From: Unio delphinus
Lineage: Eukaryota; Mollusca; Bivalvia; Unionida; Unionidae
Assembly: GCA_029339505.1 (NCBI GenBank)
Contig: JAQISU010000210.1
Location: 16,569,501-16,633,500 of the forward strand
Reading direction: 5' to 3'
Length of the DNA stretch: 64,000 nucleotides
Shown here piece by piece: positions 34,233-44,013 of this stretch. Within the stretch, counting starts at the first letter, position 1. Every line of letters begins with the position of its first letter. The translations under genes and the position numbers were made by a program. The notes beneath the pieces are model-generated. The model was not told the DNA's origin. It did no database searches and worked only from the letters and a program-made list of their open reading frames with translations.

Positions 34233-37200
34233 TTATAACCAGAGAGTTTTTTTTCTGATTATGTCCTTGACTCTATCAACGCTGACATTATCACTTATTG
34301 TAGTGTCATCATCATCTAAAACGATTCTTCGGAGTTGATTTATACTTCGTACTCTGGATACTGCGATATAAACTAAACTTGACCACTCAATGCGATTATC
34401 TACTATCCAAATAATTGTGTCTGTGACAGTTAATCCCTGTGAAGAGTGTATTGTCGTTGCATAACCTAACGTCCACGGGGATTTATCAGCACGCAATGCA
34501 TCTTCGACGACGCTGATATCAACCAGCACAATATCATTTAACACTAAATTCTGCTTTTCACGTTGTCCAGGAATGTCAACGTCGATATTCTGCTTTCGTG
34601 TATCCGAAGGCCTATAACACAACGGTACTGGAAGTGTTGCAAATTTTTCTTTATGCAATTCAAATAATTTCATCTGAAGTTTATCTCTGACTATTTTTCT
34701 ACTTGCTATTATCAAATTGTCTGGTCTCCACGCTTCCCAGAAATCATTCACTGGGGTTTCTGAAATTATTTCACGCATTATTTCACATTGGATTCTATCC
34801 GGTTGTAATCTGATTAGTTGTTTCAACTCCTTTAATACTTCATCTAATGATCTAATGTCATCGTTCATCTCTTCGTAATGATCAACGTGATCCTTGAGCC
34901 AGTCATGAGGTGGTTCACCGAAAATTATCGGTGGTTGACCTTGATCACCGCACATAATAATTTTTGTATTTTTTGTTTTTAACCAAACAAGAAACATTTT
35001 TAATATATGTAACGGCACCGTGCATATTTCATCCCATAATATCACCGGTAGAATATATTTATTACCCATTCTTTCAGGGGTCCATTTATCGCTGCTCCAT
35101 CGGAAGAAGCTATGATAAGTACCAGAATTTTTACATCTCGTTGTTTTATGTCTCTGGCAATCTCTGGCAAGTTTGTGAGTTGGTGTTAACGCATTCATGT
35201 TGATTTTATTATTAAATAAATTAATTACTCGTGTTGTCTTTCCTGATCCTCCTAATCCGTTTATATAAACGATTTTATATCGCGTAATCGGAACAGATAT
35301 CGGTGGTGCATTAGAAAATTCTGATAATTGGTTGCTTTTCAAGTATTTATCGTCGTTGGTAACATCTTCCGATTCACAATACTCATGTAGCGTCTCCTTT
35401 TTAAATCTCCAACCCCCCCAATTTGCCTCGGGATCTGTGAATTTAGCTACATCTGATCTGTATTTATTGTGGATATACATAGAATCAGTGGCTACTCTAA
35501 CTGCGGTATTAGGAAATCTATTTATCATCGAAAATAAATTGATAGAAGCATAAGCTAGCATAGAACTTCTCAAATGCGTATAATGTTTAATATATCCATC
35601 ACAGTAGGTAACAATTGTACCTAATCGTCTTGCATCGGATAGGAAAGCGTCTTTACGATTTACAAGTTTTCCCTGTTTCGTTAAATCCGTTACAATAAAA
35701 TCGTATTCAGCGATGTCTATGATCAACCGCGAAGAATATTTTGCATTGTCGTATCGTCCACCCTGGGTAAATTTACCGATTATTCTTCGTCCAAAATCTT
35801 TTGCTTGTTCTTTTTTAATTTCAAATAACTTCTTAGACCAATTCATGATTTGTTCTTCACTGAAATCTGGAAATTGTTTTCGCTGTTCGCTAATTATACG
35901 ATCTAGATCGGGTTGTGGTAGCCAAACTTCTTTCTGAGCTCGATAGCATATAATAGTTTCGGAAACAATCAACGATATTAGCATACCACAATCAATCATA
36001 TATCTCAATAGCACTATTGGCATCCAGGCCTTTTCAGATATATGTCTACCAAGCCAAAGATAGCTACACGGATGTAACCCTGTTGCGAGTTCAAATGATA
36101 TCACACGAGCGAATCCGGTTAAATCAAAATCAGGTAATGGCTCATTAACCGCAACACGAGTCATTTCATGTGTGGGGTGTCCAAATCGTTTAAAGTACTC
36201 AGCACATTTCCCATACCCGAGAAAACTTCCAGGATAACACGCGGATATATCAATTGAAATCATACCATCACGTGAGTATTTCGTATTCCACAGTCCTCCA
36301 TGACACAACTCAATTTAACGTCCTCGAGAAAATCACTTTGTGTTGGACGCCATGAGTTTTTTTCTCTTGCGAAGTGAGCTACCACTGATGGAATAGTAAA
36401 ACTATCCGTGAGTAGTTTTTCATGGGAACTCTCCGGTGAAAAATCACTAGCGATTTTTCTCATTCTGTTATCTAATTCTTCAACGCGATATAATTCACCA
36501 TTTGGTCTTACAAATTGATCGAATCCTATTTCGGGATCTTCATCACTTCTAAGTAACCACACTGACACAGGATCATCTTTACACAACGTATGAATAGCAT
36601 CGAATAATTTCTCATTATAAAAAACATCCCCGACGAATTCTGGGGGGATATATTTCACGGTTCGTTCTCGTGGAAATATTGTTACCGCAGGTGTCCACGC
36701 GTGTTTGTTATGATCAATAATTTGTATTGGCGCTCCATTTTTGTTATATTTCGGTTCGTATAAAACTTCTCCGGTTATCGTCATAACGGTTATTGGGAAT
36801 CTTAATGATGTTTCTAATTTAGCTATATCAGAAATCTTTGCACCGTGCTGTTTCACTGTCAGTTCCCATTCGGTTATTTTCCTACGTCGCAGATCAGTTA
36901 GTTTATTTCCTCGGGATGCATTTGTGAAGTGTTCCATTACCCGTGTTGGCACGCAATTCAGTGAACTGGAATACTTCATAGGAGCTAGTTTTGCGATATC
37001 TGATTTATCATTTAACGGATATATTCCATAAACGATTGCTGTTACAGGATAAGATCTCTCGTAGTATGGTTTGTCGATTCCAGTTAGAATTCCTGGTTTG
37101 GAATCTCTACTCACGATGACAGCTTTTTTATTCTTGAGGATTGGTTCAAATTTATCCCTGATAATCCATTTACCTTCGACTTCGATAATGAATTTTATTC

Positions 37201-37888
37201 TGAAAAAATACTTCTGTTGAGAATTGCTTTGCAATATACCCTTGGATTTCCACCCCGTTGGCTCGCCAAGGTGTGAAATTATCTCAGCTGCTCTTTCATC
37301 GTTCATAGTAGCATCGATGTTGGGTACATTGACATCTTCATCAATAATTCGAAATGTCGACCAACAGTATGCTGCACCGTCTCGGTAGAATTCATTAAAA
37401 CACTCTCTGATTTTACCCAGTATAGTTCTATCACCGATTAGACGTTTTGGTGTATCAGAGACTCTATCGAGATTAAAATTAGCATTTTTCCAAGGCGTAA
37501 TTTTCGATAATCTGTTGAACTCCTTATCGAGATTGAATTTAGTATTTTTCCAAGGCTTGATTTTCGATAATCTCTTGAACTCTTTATCGAGATTGAATTT
37601 AGCATTTTTCCAAGGCGTAATTTTCGATAATCTCTTGAACTCCTTATCGAGATTGAATTTAGTATTTTTCCAAGGCTTGATTTTCGATAATCTCTTGAAC
37701 TCCTTATCGAGATTGAATTTAGTATTTTTCCAAGGCTTGATTTTCGATAATCTCTTGAACTCCTTATCGAGATTGAATTTAATATTTTTCCAAGGCTTGA
37801 TTTTCGATAATCTCTTGAACTCCTTATCGAGATTGAATTTAGCATTTTTCCAAGGCTTAATTTTCGATAATCTCTTGAACTCCTCCAT
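34233..37888 (-). pseudogene. POLB: Family B DNA polymerase fused to SF1 helicase, element A
   Basis: N-terminal part 37888-36260 (542 codons), polymerase-helicase part 36308-34233 (691 codons). A deletion of about 10 nt near 36300, compared with B, shifts the frame between them. In the 691-codon part: motif A SIDISACYPGSF (residues 18-29), motif B KDFGRRIIGKFTQ (170-182), motif C VATDSMYI (272-279). Then comes an SF1 helicase: GLGGSGKTT (351-359), ILWDEI (423-428), CGDQGQPP (453-460), TIHSSQG (619-625), AVSRVR (649-654). No exonuclease motifs that I can place. The N-terminus holds seven copies of a 20-residue repeat. Confidence 0.9.
37466..37885 (-). repeat. 60-bp tandem repeat, seven copies, inside the polymerase gene
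   Basis: Seven head-to-tail 60-bp units encode KEFKRLSKIKPWKNTKFNLD with small variations (KI/TI, A/T/I). All are in frame. Element B has one unit at the same place. The expansion therefore arose in the lineage of A, without disturbing the frame. Confidence 0.97.
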
Positions 37889-37930
37889 GTTATAATTAAA
37901 ACAAGCATTTAAATGGAAAAATATAGTATA

Positions 37931-38215
37931 ATGAATCTCTGCAAGTGGCTAATGATTGGATCAACAACCCCGTGTAACAAATCATGCAGAAGCGAATTCT
38001 GTGGGTATCATTTACAAAGCGTTCGCAACGGTTCTTTCGGTCCACTCCCATGCCTCCAATGTGGGGCTGGGGTAAGGAGAAAATCACAATTATGTCTCAG
38101 TTGCGGCGGCAAACGATACAGGGAACTAAAACGCTATTATGACAAACGAATAAAAAATGCAGTCATTGACCCCAACGATGACAAAATCATCAAAACCTCT
38201 CAAGATTATATCTAG
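37931..38215 (+). CDS. Small zinc-finger protein, element A
   Basis: 94 codons if started at MNLCKW, the position conserved with B (an in-frame Met six codons upstream also exists). Cysteines: one in LCKW, then PCNKSCRSEFCGYH, PCLQCG and LCLSCGG, followed by a basic helix KRYRELKRYYDKR. The pairs suggest two zinc-binding sites. It is divergent from the polymerase gene. Function unknown; transcription or DNA binding is possible. The homologue in B has a stop in the second zinc motif. Confidence 0.75.
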   Translation: MNLCKWLMIGSTTPCNKSCRSEFCGYHLQSVRNGSFGPLPCLQCGAGVRRKSQLCLSCGGKRYRELKRYYDKRIKNAVIDPNDDKIIKTSQDYI

Positions 38216-38266
38216 AGATTTATAATTAAAGCAGATATAAATTAGACAAATAGTATTATTATACAA

Positions 38267-38740
38267 ATGAGCCAAGATTTCAGACCTCATCCAGTGCTTA
38301 TTAACTACGAAGCCTCCAGTGATGGTGTTGTGAGGCACCGCAGACTAAAAAAAACGGTTGGATGGGTAAATAATATGGGATATTTGATGTTTACAGCTGG
38401 GAGGAAGAAATATCTCTGTCACAGAGCCATCTATGAAGCATTTTACGGATTAATCGAAGACGGATTTGTGATTGATCATATCAATGATAACAAGACTGAT
38501 AATTGTCTTGAGAATCTTCAAGCCGTCTCGCAGCGCGATAACCTTTTAAAAAGCAACGCTGGTAGGCACTCAAAACGCCCTAGGGGGGTCAAATCGTTTG
38601 ATTTAGAAACCAAAGAGGAGAAAATATTTCAATCAATAAATAAAGCTAGTAGATACTTTGACATTTGTAGGTCTTCAATACTATTTGTTGCAGAAAATAT
38701 TACTAAATTAACTTTGTCGAAAAAAAGGGTCATAAAGTAA
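38267..38740 (+). CDS. HNH homing-type endonuclease, element A
   Basis: Intact 157 codons. The N-terminal strand region recalls NUMOD4. The HNH_3 core follows: LCHRAIYEAFYGLI, then FVIDHINDNKTDN and LENLQAVSQRDNL. The C-terminal FQSINKASRYFDICRSSI is a NUMOD1-like helix-turn-helix. This architecture is that of phage and giant-virus HNH homing endonucleases. It stands free between the zinc-finger gene and the next intergenic region, and the same gene is present, broken, in B at 51505-52002. It could be a parasite of the virus or be used by it. Confidence 0.87.
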   Translation: MSQDFRPHPVLINYEASSDGVVRHRRLKKTVGWVNNMGYLMFTAGRKKYLCHRAIYEAFYGLIEDGFVIDHINDNKTDNCLENLQAVSQRDNLLKSNAGRHSKRPRGVKSFDLETKEEKIFQSINKASRYFDICRSSILFVAENITKLTLSKKRVIK

Positions 38741-38774
38741 AATTCGTATACATCTGAAACGATTCAAGGGAGAT

Positions 38775-40024
38775 AAATCCTTTATGGATAAATCCGCCGT
38801 CACTCATAACACTACTCACTAAGTTCCCTTGTATTATGACGTCAAAGGAAGTGAGCCGTCTGCTACAGCTGTAGAGAGGTATAATTAACTAGGCGCGCGC
38901 ACGTGACTGTAATGGAGTAGGTAGAGTTGTATTTTTATCAATTCTAAAACCTTTTATTGTCGCTTGGCTAAAACTGCAATTTAAACAGTTGTATTTATTT
39001 ACACCATCTATAATACACTTTTAGTACAAACGCGGTTCTTTATAATCCAGCGTATTACCTATGTTCGCTCAGCCGAAACGAGCATTGAGAAACACTAGTG
39101 TTTCCCATTCATTGAAGTAGGTGGGCGTAGTTAAAATTCCTCTGTATACCGCTCTTTGTGATTTAATCGATAATGCATTTTGTCTAGAGAATTAGAACAG
39201 GGAATATACGCTGTTATCTAACAACCACATTATTTTGTTTAGTGTTTTATTTAAAGTATTTGTCTCATTTAAATGTTGTGAAACAGCATTAATAAGTAAT
39301 AAGGAAATAAAATAACACACCTGTGAATCAACGCTGCTGTATTAGTCGCCTTATATACGTTTCGGCTCGTAATAAGCTTGGGGCTTTCGAAAGCCAATTC
39401 CGACCAATCAAAACTAACCAACGCCATTAACACGGGCGTGTGGTTGTCTTTTGTCAATCATGCAACCGGGTTAATTTAGTTTGGTTGCTTTTGATTGGTT
39501 GGATTGGCCGTAGAAAATCTGCCCCGCCGTTTCATGTTTGTGCTGTCTTGTGCCGTTCCACATCATTACCATCAATCGTTCCATTGAATTATAATCCATC
39601 CTTAATTAAGTATATATGGAATTGTGCCGTCCCACATCAATCGTTTCATTGAATAAATACCATCCTTAATTAAGTATATGTTATATGCCTAAAATTTGCC
39701 GCAACACTCGAGTGGAAATATATATGGCATTGTGCCGTCCCACATCATTACCATCATCGTTTTATTGTATATACCATCCTTATATGGAATTGTGCCGTCC
39801 CCCAACTTTGGGCGTACTTTGATGTGAAGGCAACCAAGGAGTTCCAAAGATGTGTTGTCGTATATGTAACCTCTGGGTCTTTCTGACGTCATAAGGCGCC
39901 AGCGGGATTGCCAAATGGGGTTTTCCTTAATTAACTTAATTAAGTATATGTAGTGATGTCCCCCAAGCATATCTTCTGGGCGGTCTAAGATGGTGTTTGC
40001 CACGTTAGACCTCCTGCCGGAGAT
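38775..40024. mobile_element. 1.25-kb insertion in element A with GGAGAT direct repeats
   Basis: Element B has the sequence before 38769 and after 40024 joined almost directly. GGAGAT at 38769-38774 and 40019-40024 looks like a 6-bp target duplication. I see no TIR and no protein. The insert holds three to four degenerate units with 'GTGCCGTCCCACATC' and 'CCTTAATTAAGTATAT' (39540-39800) and a diverged copy (about 39812-39925) of the viral intergenic sequence at 40045-40170. Confidence 0.65.
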
Positions 40025-40170
40025 GTATGTTTCGGGTTACTTCGGGCTTACTAGGATGCGAAGGCACCCAAGGAGTTCCAAAGATGCGTGTTGTGCTGTC
40101 CTTAATTAAGTTAATAAAGTAACCTCTGGGTCTCTCTGACGTCATAGGGCGCCAGCGGGATTGCCAAATG
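39812..40170 (+). repeat. Direct repeat of viral intergenic sequence
   Basis: About 115 bp with 'CAAGGAGTTCCAAAGATG', 'AACCTCTGGGTCT' and 'GCCAGCGGGATTGCCAAATG' occurs at 39812-39925 and again at 40045-40170. The second copy is the one shared with element B (51350-51460). Contains TTAATTAA palindromes. Confidence 0.7.
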
Positions 40171-40228
40171 TGTGTTATTTTTTTAATAATTAGAGGTAAA
40201 ATGTATTATATTTATATTTTTATAAAAA

Positions 40229-40585
40229 AAGGATATCAAAGAGGTAAATTCTATAATTGCTGAAATCTCAGATTTAAAAAATAGAGGGGTAGTATTATCT
40301 AAAGATATCGACTGTGACAGGATTGCCTCGGAATATGAAGACATTGAGTATCAGTCTAGTAAGGGTCGTTATGTTTTACCTAAGATGTACAGACTCGTGA
40401 AAGGAATTCAAAAGTCCATCTATGCTTGTTTGTACGGTAACGATATTGATGCATTTATAACGCTATTTAGCACCGTTGAAGCAATACGTCAAAAGCTCGG
40501 CCAAGAGTATCAAAAACGAGCTGAAATTAGTTCTAAGGTTCGTAATATTAGGAAAATATTAAACGAGGAAAAACCAGTATCCTAA
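40229..40585 (+). pseudogene. Small helical protein, element A (start codon lost)
   Basis: 118 codons in a single frame. The position of the ATG used in B (51301) is AAG here at 40229. The protein is charged and helical, with KMYRLVKGIQ and LGQEYQKRAEISSKVR segments that could form a coiled coil. An internal Met at 40385 could give a 66-residue product. I do not recognise the family. Confidence 0.6.
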
Positions 40586-40668
40586 CCACGTGAGCGTTAC
40601 TATAAAAAATAAGGCTTCAGTAATTTTCAGTAAAAAATTTATTTTTTTTTTAGCGTTTTTTGTAACAC

Positions 40669-40947
40669 TCACATAGGATTTTCTCCTGAAAGGATACTCA
40701 GCAGTTTGGGCTTGCTCATGCAGTTATGTGCGTACTGGATGATCTGGTTGTGGTAGCAAGTAATCACCGCGACGCCTCCATTTTCAAGTAGTTGTTGTTG
40801 TTGCCGCGTCGTTAACAAAAATCGTTCATCGCCGTTCTCAGATATTACAATTTTGAAACCCCCAGCGATGTTGTTTCTGAAACACTAGCGGATAACGTCG
40901 TACAGTTTAACCTTGTCCGAGATGGATACGTTAGCTTGATGGTACAT
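40669..40947 (-). pseudogene. 92-aa protein, element A (one stop)
   Basis: Homologue of the intact gene at 50587-50865. A TAG replaces a Glu codon about 20 codons from the start. Preceded on its strand by an AATTAAAAGCTAAGTT motif (40956-40975). Function unknown. Confidence 0.7.
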
Positions 40948-40955
40948 TATTTAAT

Positions 40956-40975
40956 AACTTAGCTTTTAATTGTGA
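40956..40975 (-). promoter_or_regulatory. Promoter-like motif upstream of the 92-aa gene (A)
   Basis: On the minus strand CACAATTAAAAGCTAAGTT followed by ATTAAATA and the ATG. A variant of the AATTGAAAA..CTAGT motif; the B copy (50560-50577) is almost identical. Confidence 0.45.
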
Positions 40976-41012
40976 TAGTTTCACATTTGAAAATTCAGTT
41001 CACAAACACTAT

Positions 41013-42023
41013 ATGGTAGGTGAATCGCTTACAACTAGATTAGCCCGAGAGCGGCTAGCAGCAATTAAAAAGTTTATACCGGTTCGAGACAGACTTCGTG
41101 AGCAACTTCAACAACGACAACAAGCGCAGACTGACTTTTCTGTGTCAAGTGAACAACTGTTTACTCCGATAACAAGTGCGACCAAAGATGTGAAAAAGTT
41201 AACTGAAGCAGCGATATACGGAGATATTCCTGAAAAAGAACGAGCAGCGGAGGCGCCGCTGCTTAATACGCTTGAAAAGATAGCAGCAGAGACCGAACAA
41301 ACACGCGCAGTGATACAACAGCTATCCAGAGATATAAAAACTCAACGCGAAATTGAAGAATGCGAAGAAGAACAACAAGGTGCAGCTGCAGGAAGAGACT
41401 AATCACCTAGAAATATATTTACAGTCTTAGCATTAAATAGATTTGAAAGACTCGGTACTGATTCCGAATTAGCTGATTTTGCTAGATACAATTTTCCAAG
41501 GGGTAAAAGAGAGACTTTATTAAAATACGGGTTTGAAGATTTTATAAAAACCAGAAAGGATTGGGCATCAAAAATATATCTAGCGAAACACGGCGGGAAT
41601 AGAATCTCGGCGTTGCAGCACCCTGGTTATAATGACTTTCTAGCTGCGGTTAAAGGCAGTACACATCCACTACGTTATACGGAGGATCCAATCCCGGAAG
41701 AAATAGACATAAAAGCAAAAGCCGGTTCTAAGAAAACAAGCGTAAAAGGATATTCGATTAAAAATCCTTTGGATTTCAACGCAGCCGTGACATGTCCTGG
41801 TAACATCCTCAGTGATATATCACGGTTAGAGGTTCTCATCGGAGGTAAACGAGCCGGAAATAACTCACCGGAAGTAATTAATGAAGCAGCTGATATCTGT
41901 AGACGATTATTTGCCGGCGGTATCATGGACATTAATGTATATTGAGAACTCATTGCTGAATTAGTTGAAAATCACAGAGACGCCCATAGTTATGATGAAA
42001 ATCCTATGGATCTTAGCGATTGA
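41013..42023 (+). pseudogene. 336-aa virion-module protein, element A
   Basis: 337 codons including the stop, all in one frame, with two in-frame stops: TAA at 41400-41402 (Tyr in B) and TGA near 41944 (Arg in B). The N-terminal third is helical and Gln/Arg-rich (REQLQQRQQ), probably coiled coil. The middle part (LADFARYNFPRGKRETLLKYG) and the ENPLDFNA/CPGNIL segment are well conserved with B. I do not recognise it. Its place before the pVI-like and MCP genes suggests a structural or scaffolding protein. Confidence 0.65.
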
Positions 42024-42028
42024 TCACT

Positions 42029-42046
42029 AATTGAAAAACTACTAGT
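42029..42046 (+). promoter_or_regulatory. Promoter-like motif upstream of the pVI-like gene (A)
   Basis: AATTGAAAAACTACTAGT, 12 bases before the ATG at 42058. Same motif at 49489-49507 in B. Confidence 0.55.
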
Positions 42047-42057
42047 TTTATAGCAAG

Positions 42058-42537
42058 ATGATTATACACTACAACCATGATAAACCCGTAAGCGTCTACG
42101 TGGTGAACTCACGATTGCCTGTTTATACAGCATATTACGGAGATGGTTTCGGCAATACCATTGCGGGGTTATTTACAAGAATGGCCCCAAAAGTGGCGCC
42201 GTTAGCTAAACAATTATCAATGAAGGCCATTTATATTATTCGTGATAAGGGAGCCAGCAAAATCGGAGATTTCGTTGGAAATCTTGCAGGAAAGGCATTT
42301 TCTGCCGCGAAAGATAAAATAGCATCATTGGTGCGAAAGAAACCAACGGTGCTGCCATCAACTACAGTGATGCCTGCAAAAATCAGCAAAGCAATAAATA
42401 GCGCAGTGGAAGAAAAACTAGCGTCGTTGGCTGCTTCGGTGACTCCGTCGCCATTGACAGCTTCACCGGTAACAGATAGCGCTATCATGAACGCGATAGC
42501 AGGAAGTGGTTTGAAACGAAAACGAAAACGACGATGA
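42058..42537 (+). CDS. pVI-like basic virion protein, element A
   Basis: Intact 159 codons. An N-terminal strand region ends YYGDGFGNTIAGLFTRMAPKV, an amphipathic segment typical of the small conserved protein encoded just before the capsid gene in Polintons. A basic helical middle follows, then an Ala/Ser/Thr-rich linker, and the C-terminal tail GLKRKRKRR could be a nuclear-import signal. By position (directly before MCP) and composition it resembles adenovirus pVI or pX. That comparison is inference, not a sequence match I can show. Confidence 0.7.
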   Translation: MIIHYNHDKPVSVYVVNSRLPVYTAYYGDGFGNTIAGLFTRMAPKVAPLAKQLSMKAIYIIRDKGASKIGDFVGNLAGKAFSAAKDKIASLVRKKPTVLPSTTVMPAKISKAINSAVEEKLASLAASVTPSPLTASPVTDSAIMNAIAGSGLKRKRKRR

Positions 42538-42553
42538 TTACAAAGAGTTTCAC

Positions 42554-42569
42554 AATTAAAAACGCTAGT
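42554..42569 (+). promoter_or_regulatory. Promoter-like motif upstream of MCP (A)
   Basis: AATTAAAAACGCTAGT, then ATGTTATAA and the MCP ATG at 42580. Counterpart in B at 48962-48979. Confidence 0.55.
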
Positions 42570-42579
42570 AATGTTATAA

Positions 42580-44013
42580 ATGTTTAAACGAAGAGCTGAT
42601 CCCGCACTTGATATGAAAGCCCAAGTGGGCAAGGACGATTCCGTCCGCGATTATCAATACTATTCCTATCATGCAATACAACCCGACTTACGATCGCGAA
42701 TTGAACTTCAAGTTCAAGATACCAGTAAATACTTTTTGCCATGTGAAGCATTTATTGAAATCGAGGGAAAATTCGTAACAAACGATGCTGCTCATAATGA
42801 TCCACCATATGCAGATGATCCAAATATCCGAGTTGGTTTCGTCAACAATGGCATAATGGCGCTATTTGAAAGTGCAAGATATCTCATTGATGGAAAAGAA
42901 ATTGAATCAATAGACCGTGAAGTTGATGTTGCAACAACAATAATCGGGCTAGCAAGATACTCCGATGATTATACAAGATCGGCTGGTCCATCTATGATGT
43001 TTGCAAAGGATACCTCTGATAACGCTGACCACCTTCAATACATTAAAGTGTTAACACCGCAAGAAACTTCAGTTGCTAATCAACAAGAAGCAGCTAATCC
43101 AGAACGTCGAACCAGACCCGGAGCTGCGTTTGACATTCTCAGAGACGTTAATGGTAATTTCATTCTAGGATTTGCAACACGAAAATTAGCATTGCACGAA
43201 CAGCAGCGATATTTTTCATGTGCGATTCCACTCCATCACATATTTGGATTCTGCAGAAATGTCAGAAAAGTCATCTATGGAGCCAAACACACAATCGCGT
43301 TAGTGCGAAAAGGCAATGACAATGATGCAATTTGGCGTACTGGTGCCGCTGAAGGTAACGTTGTTTTATCTAAATTAGCATTGTGGATGCCAGTAATGAC
43401 CCCATCAATTACCACAGAAGAGCGACTACTCTCATTTATGGACACAGGCGGTAAATCATTGCTAAGCTGGCTAACAACAACGACTGATGCCAAAGAGGAT
43501 AATGCTAATGGTACATTTACATGGCATTTGGCATCAAAACAAGGCGTTTCAGCTCCACGTCATATATTTATAGCGCTGCAGAATCGGAATCGATTACGCT
43601 CCCAAGAACGCAGTCATATGATATTTGATCAGTTAGGGGTAAGTGAGGTTTCACTGAGAATAAACGGACAACAAGAACCATCTGAGGATATACAGCTTAA
43701 ATACGAAAACAACCATATAGCACGTGTGTATCATCGGATGCTGTCATATATGGGTCGTGATCAAAATGTTGATACTGGTTTACAAATATCGCAAATTGAT
43801 TTTAAAAAACTATATCCGATTTATTACTTTTCGCTGGAACATCTTGATTTAATGAGACAATCCGTTGTTGACATACATTTTAGGGCTAGTATAGATCCTG
43901 GTGGTGTTAATTATAGAGCGGTTGCTGTCATTCTCAGCGACAAATCAATGCTACTTGAAGGTGTTGGTGGACAAATGAGAATCATTGACGCACCAGTGAA
44001 AATATGTAAATGA
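42580..44013 (+). CDS. MCP: Major capsid protein (double jelly-roll type), element A
   Basis: Intact 477 codons. Conserved stretches include YSYHAIQPDLRSRIELQVQD near the N-terminus, MALFESARYLIDGKEI (about 93-108), FSCAIPLHHIFGFCRN (about 212-227) and HRMLSYMGRDQNVDTG near the C-terminal third. The length and the blocks fit Polinton/adintovirus double jelly-roll capsid proteins, which form the icosahedral shell. Residues about 144-210 differ completely in length and sequence from B, pointing to an exposed loop. A 1-nt loss close to the end changes the last residues and makes the stop overlap the next ATG. Confidence 0.88.
   Translation: MFKRRADPALDMKAQVGKDDSVRDYQYYSYHAIQPDLRSRIELQVQDTSKYFLPCEAFIEIEGKFVTNDAAHNDPPYADDPNIRVGFVNNGIMALFESARYLIDGKEIESIDREVDVATTIIGLARYSDDYTRSAGPSMMFAKDTSDNADHLQYIKVLTPQETSVANQQEAANPERRTRPGAAFDILRDVNGNFILGFATRKLALHEQQRYFSCAIPLHHIFGFCRNVRKVIYGAKHTIALVRKGNDNDAIWRTGAAEGNVVLSKLALWMPVMTPSITTEERLLSFMDTGGKSLLSWLTTTTDAKEDNANGTFTWHLASKQGVSAPRHIFIALQNRNRLRSQERSHMIFDQLGVSEVSLRINGQQEPSEDIQLKYENNHIARVYHRMLSYMGRDQNVDTGLQISQIDFKKLYPIYYFSLEHLDLMRQSVVDIHFRASIDPGGVNYRAVAVILSDKSMLLEGVGGQMRIIDAPVKICK

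Noticed and set aside
37466..37885. CRISPR-like array
   Set aside because: Units are contiguous 60-bp coding repeats without spacers, in a eukaryotic virus gene.
37438..37908. Long open frames in the other frames across the seven 60-bp repeats
   Set aside because: A 60-bp period keeps all frames open if one unit has no stop. The frame with MEEFKRLS is the one continuous with the polymerase and conserved in B.
39269..40003. Short open frames in the 1.25-kb insertion
   Set aside because: They overlap degenerate repeats and resemble nothing I know.
43990..44013. ATGA overlap as a translational coupling signal between MCP and the core-like gene
   Set aside because: In B the stop and start are adjacent (TAAATG). 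The overlap in A results from a 1-nt loss that changes the last capsid residues.
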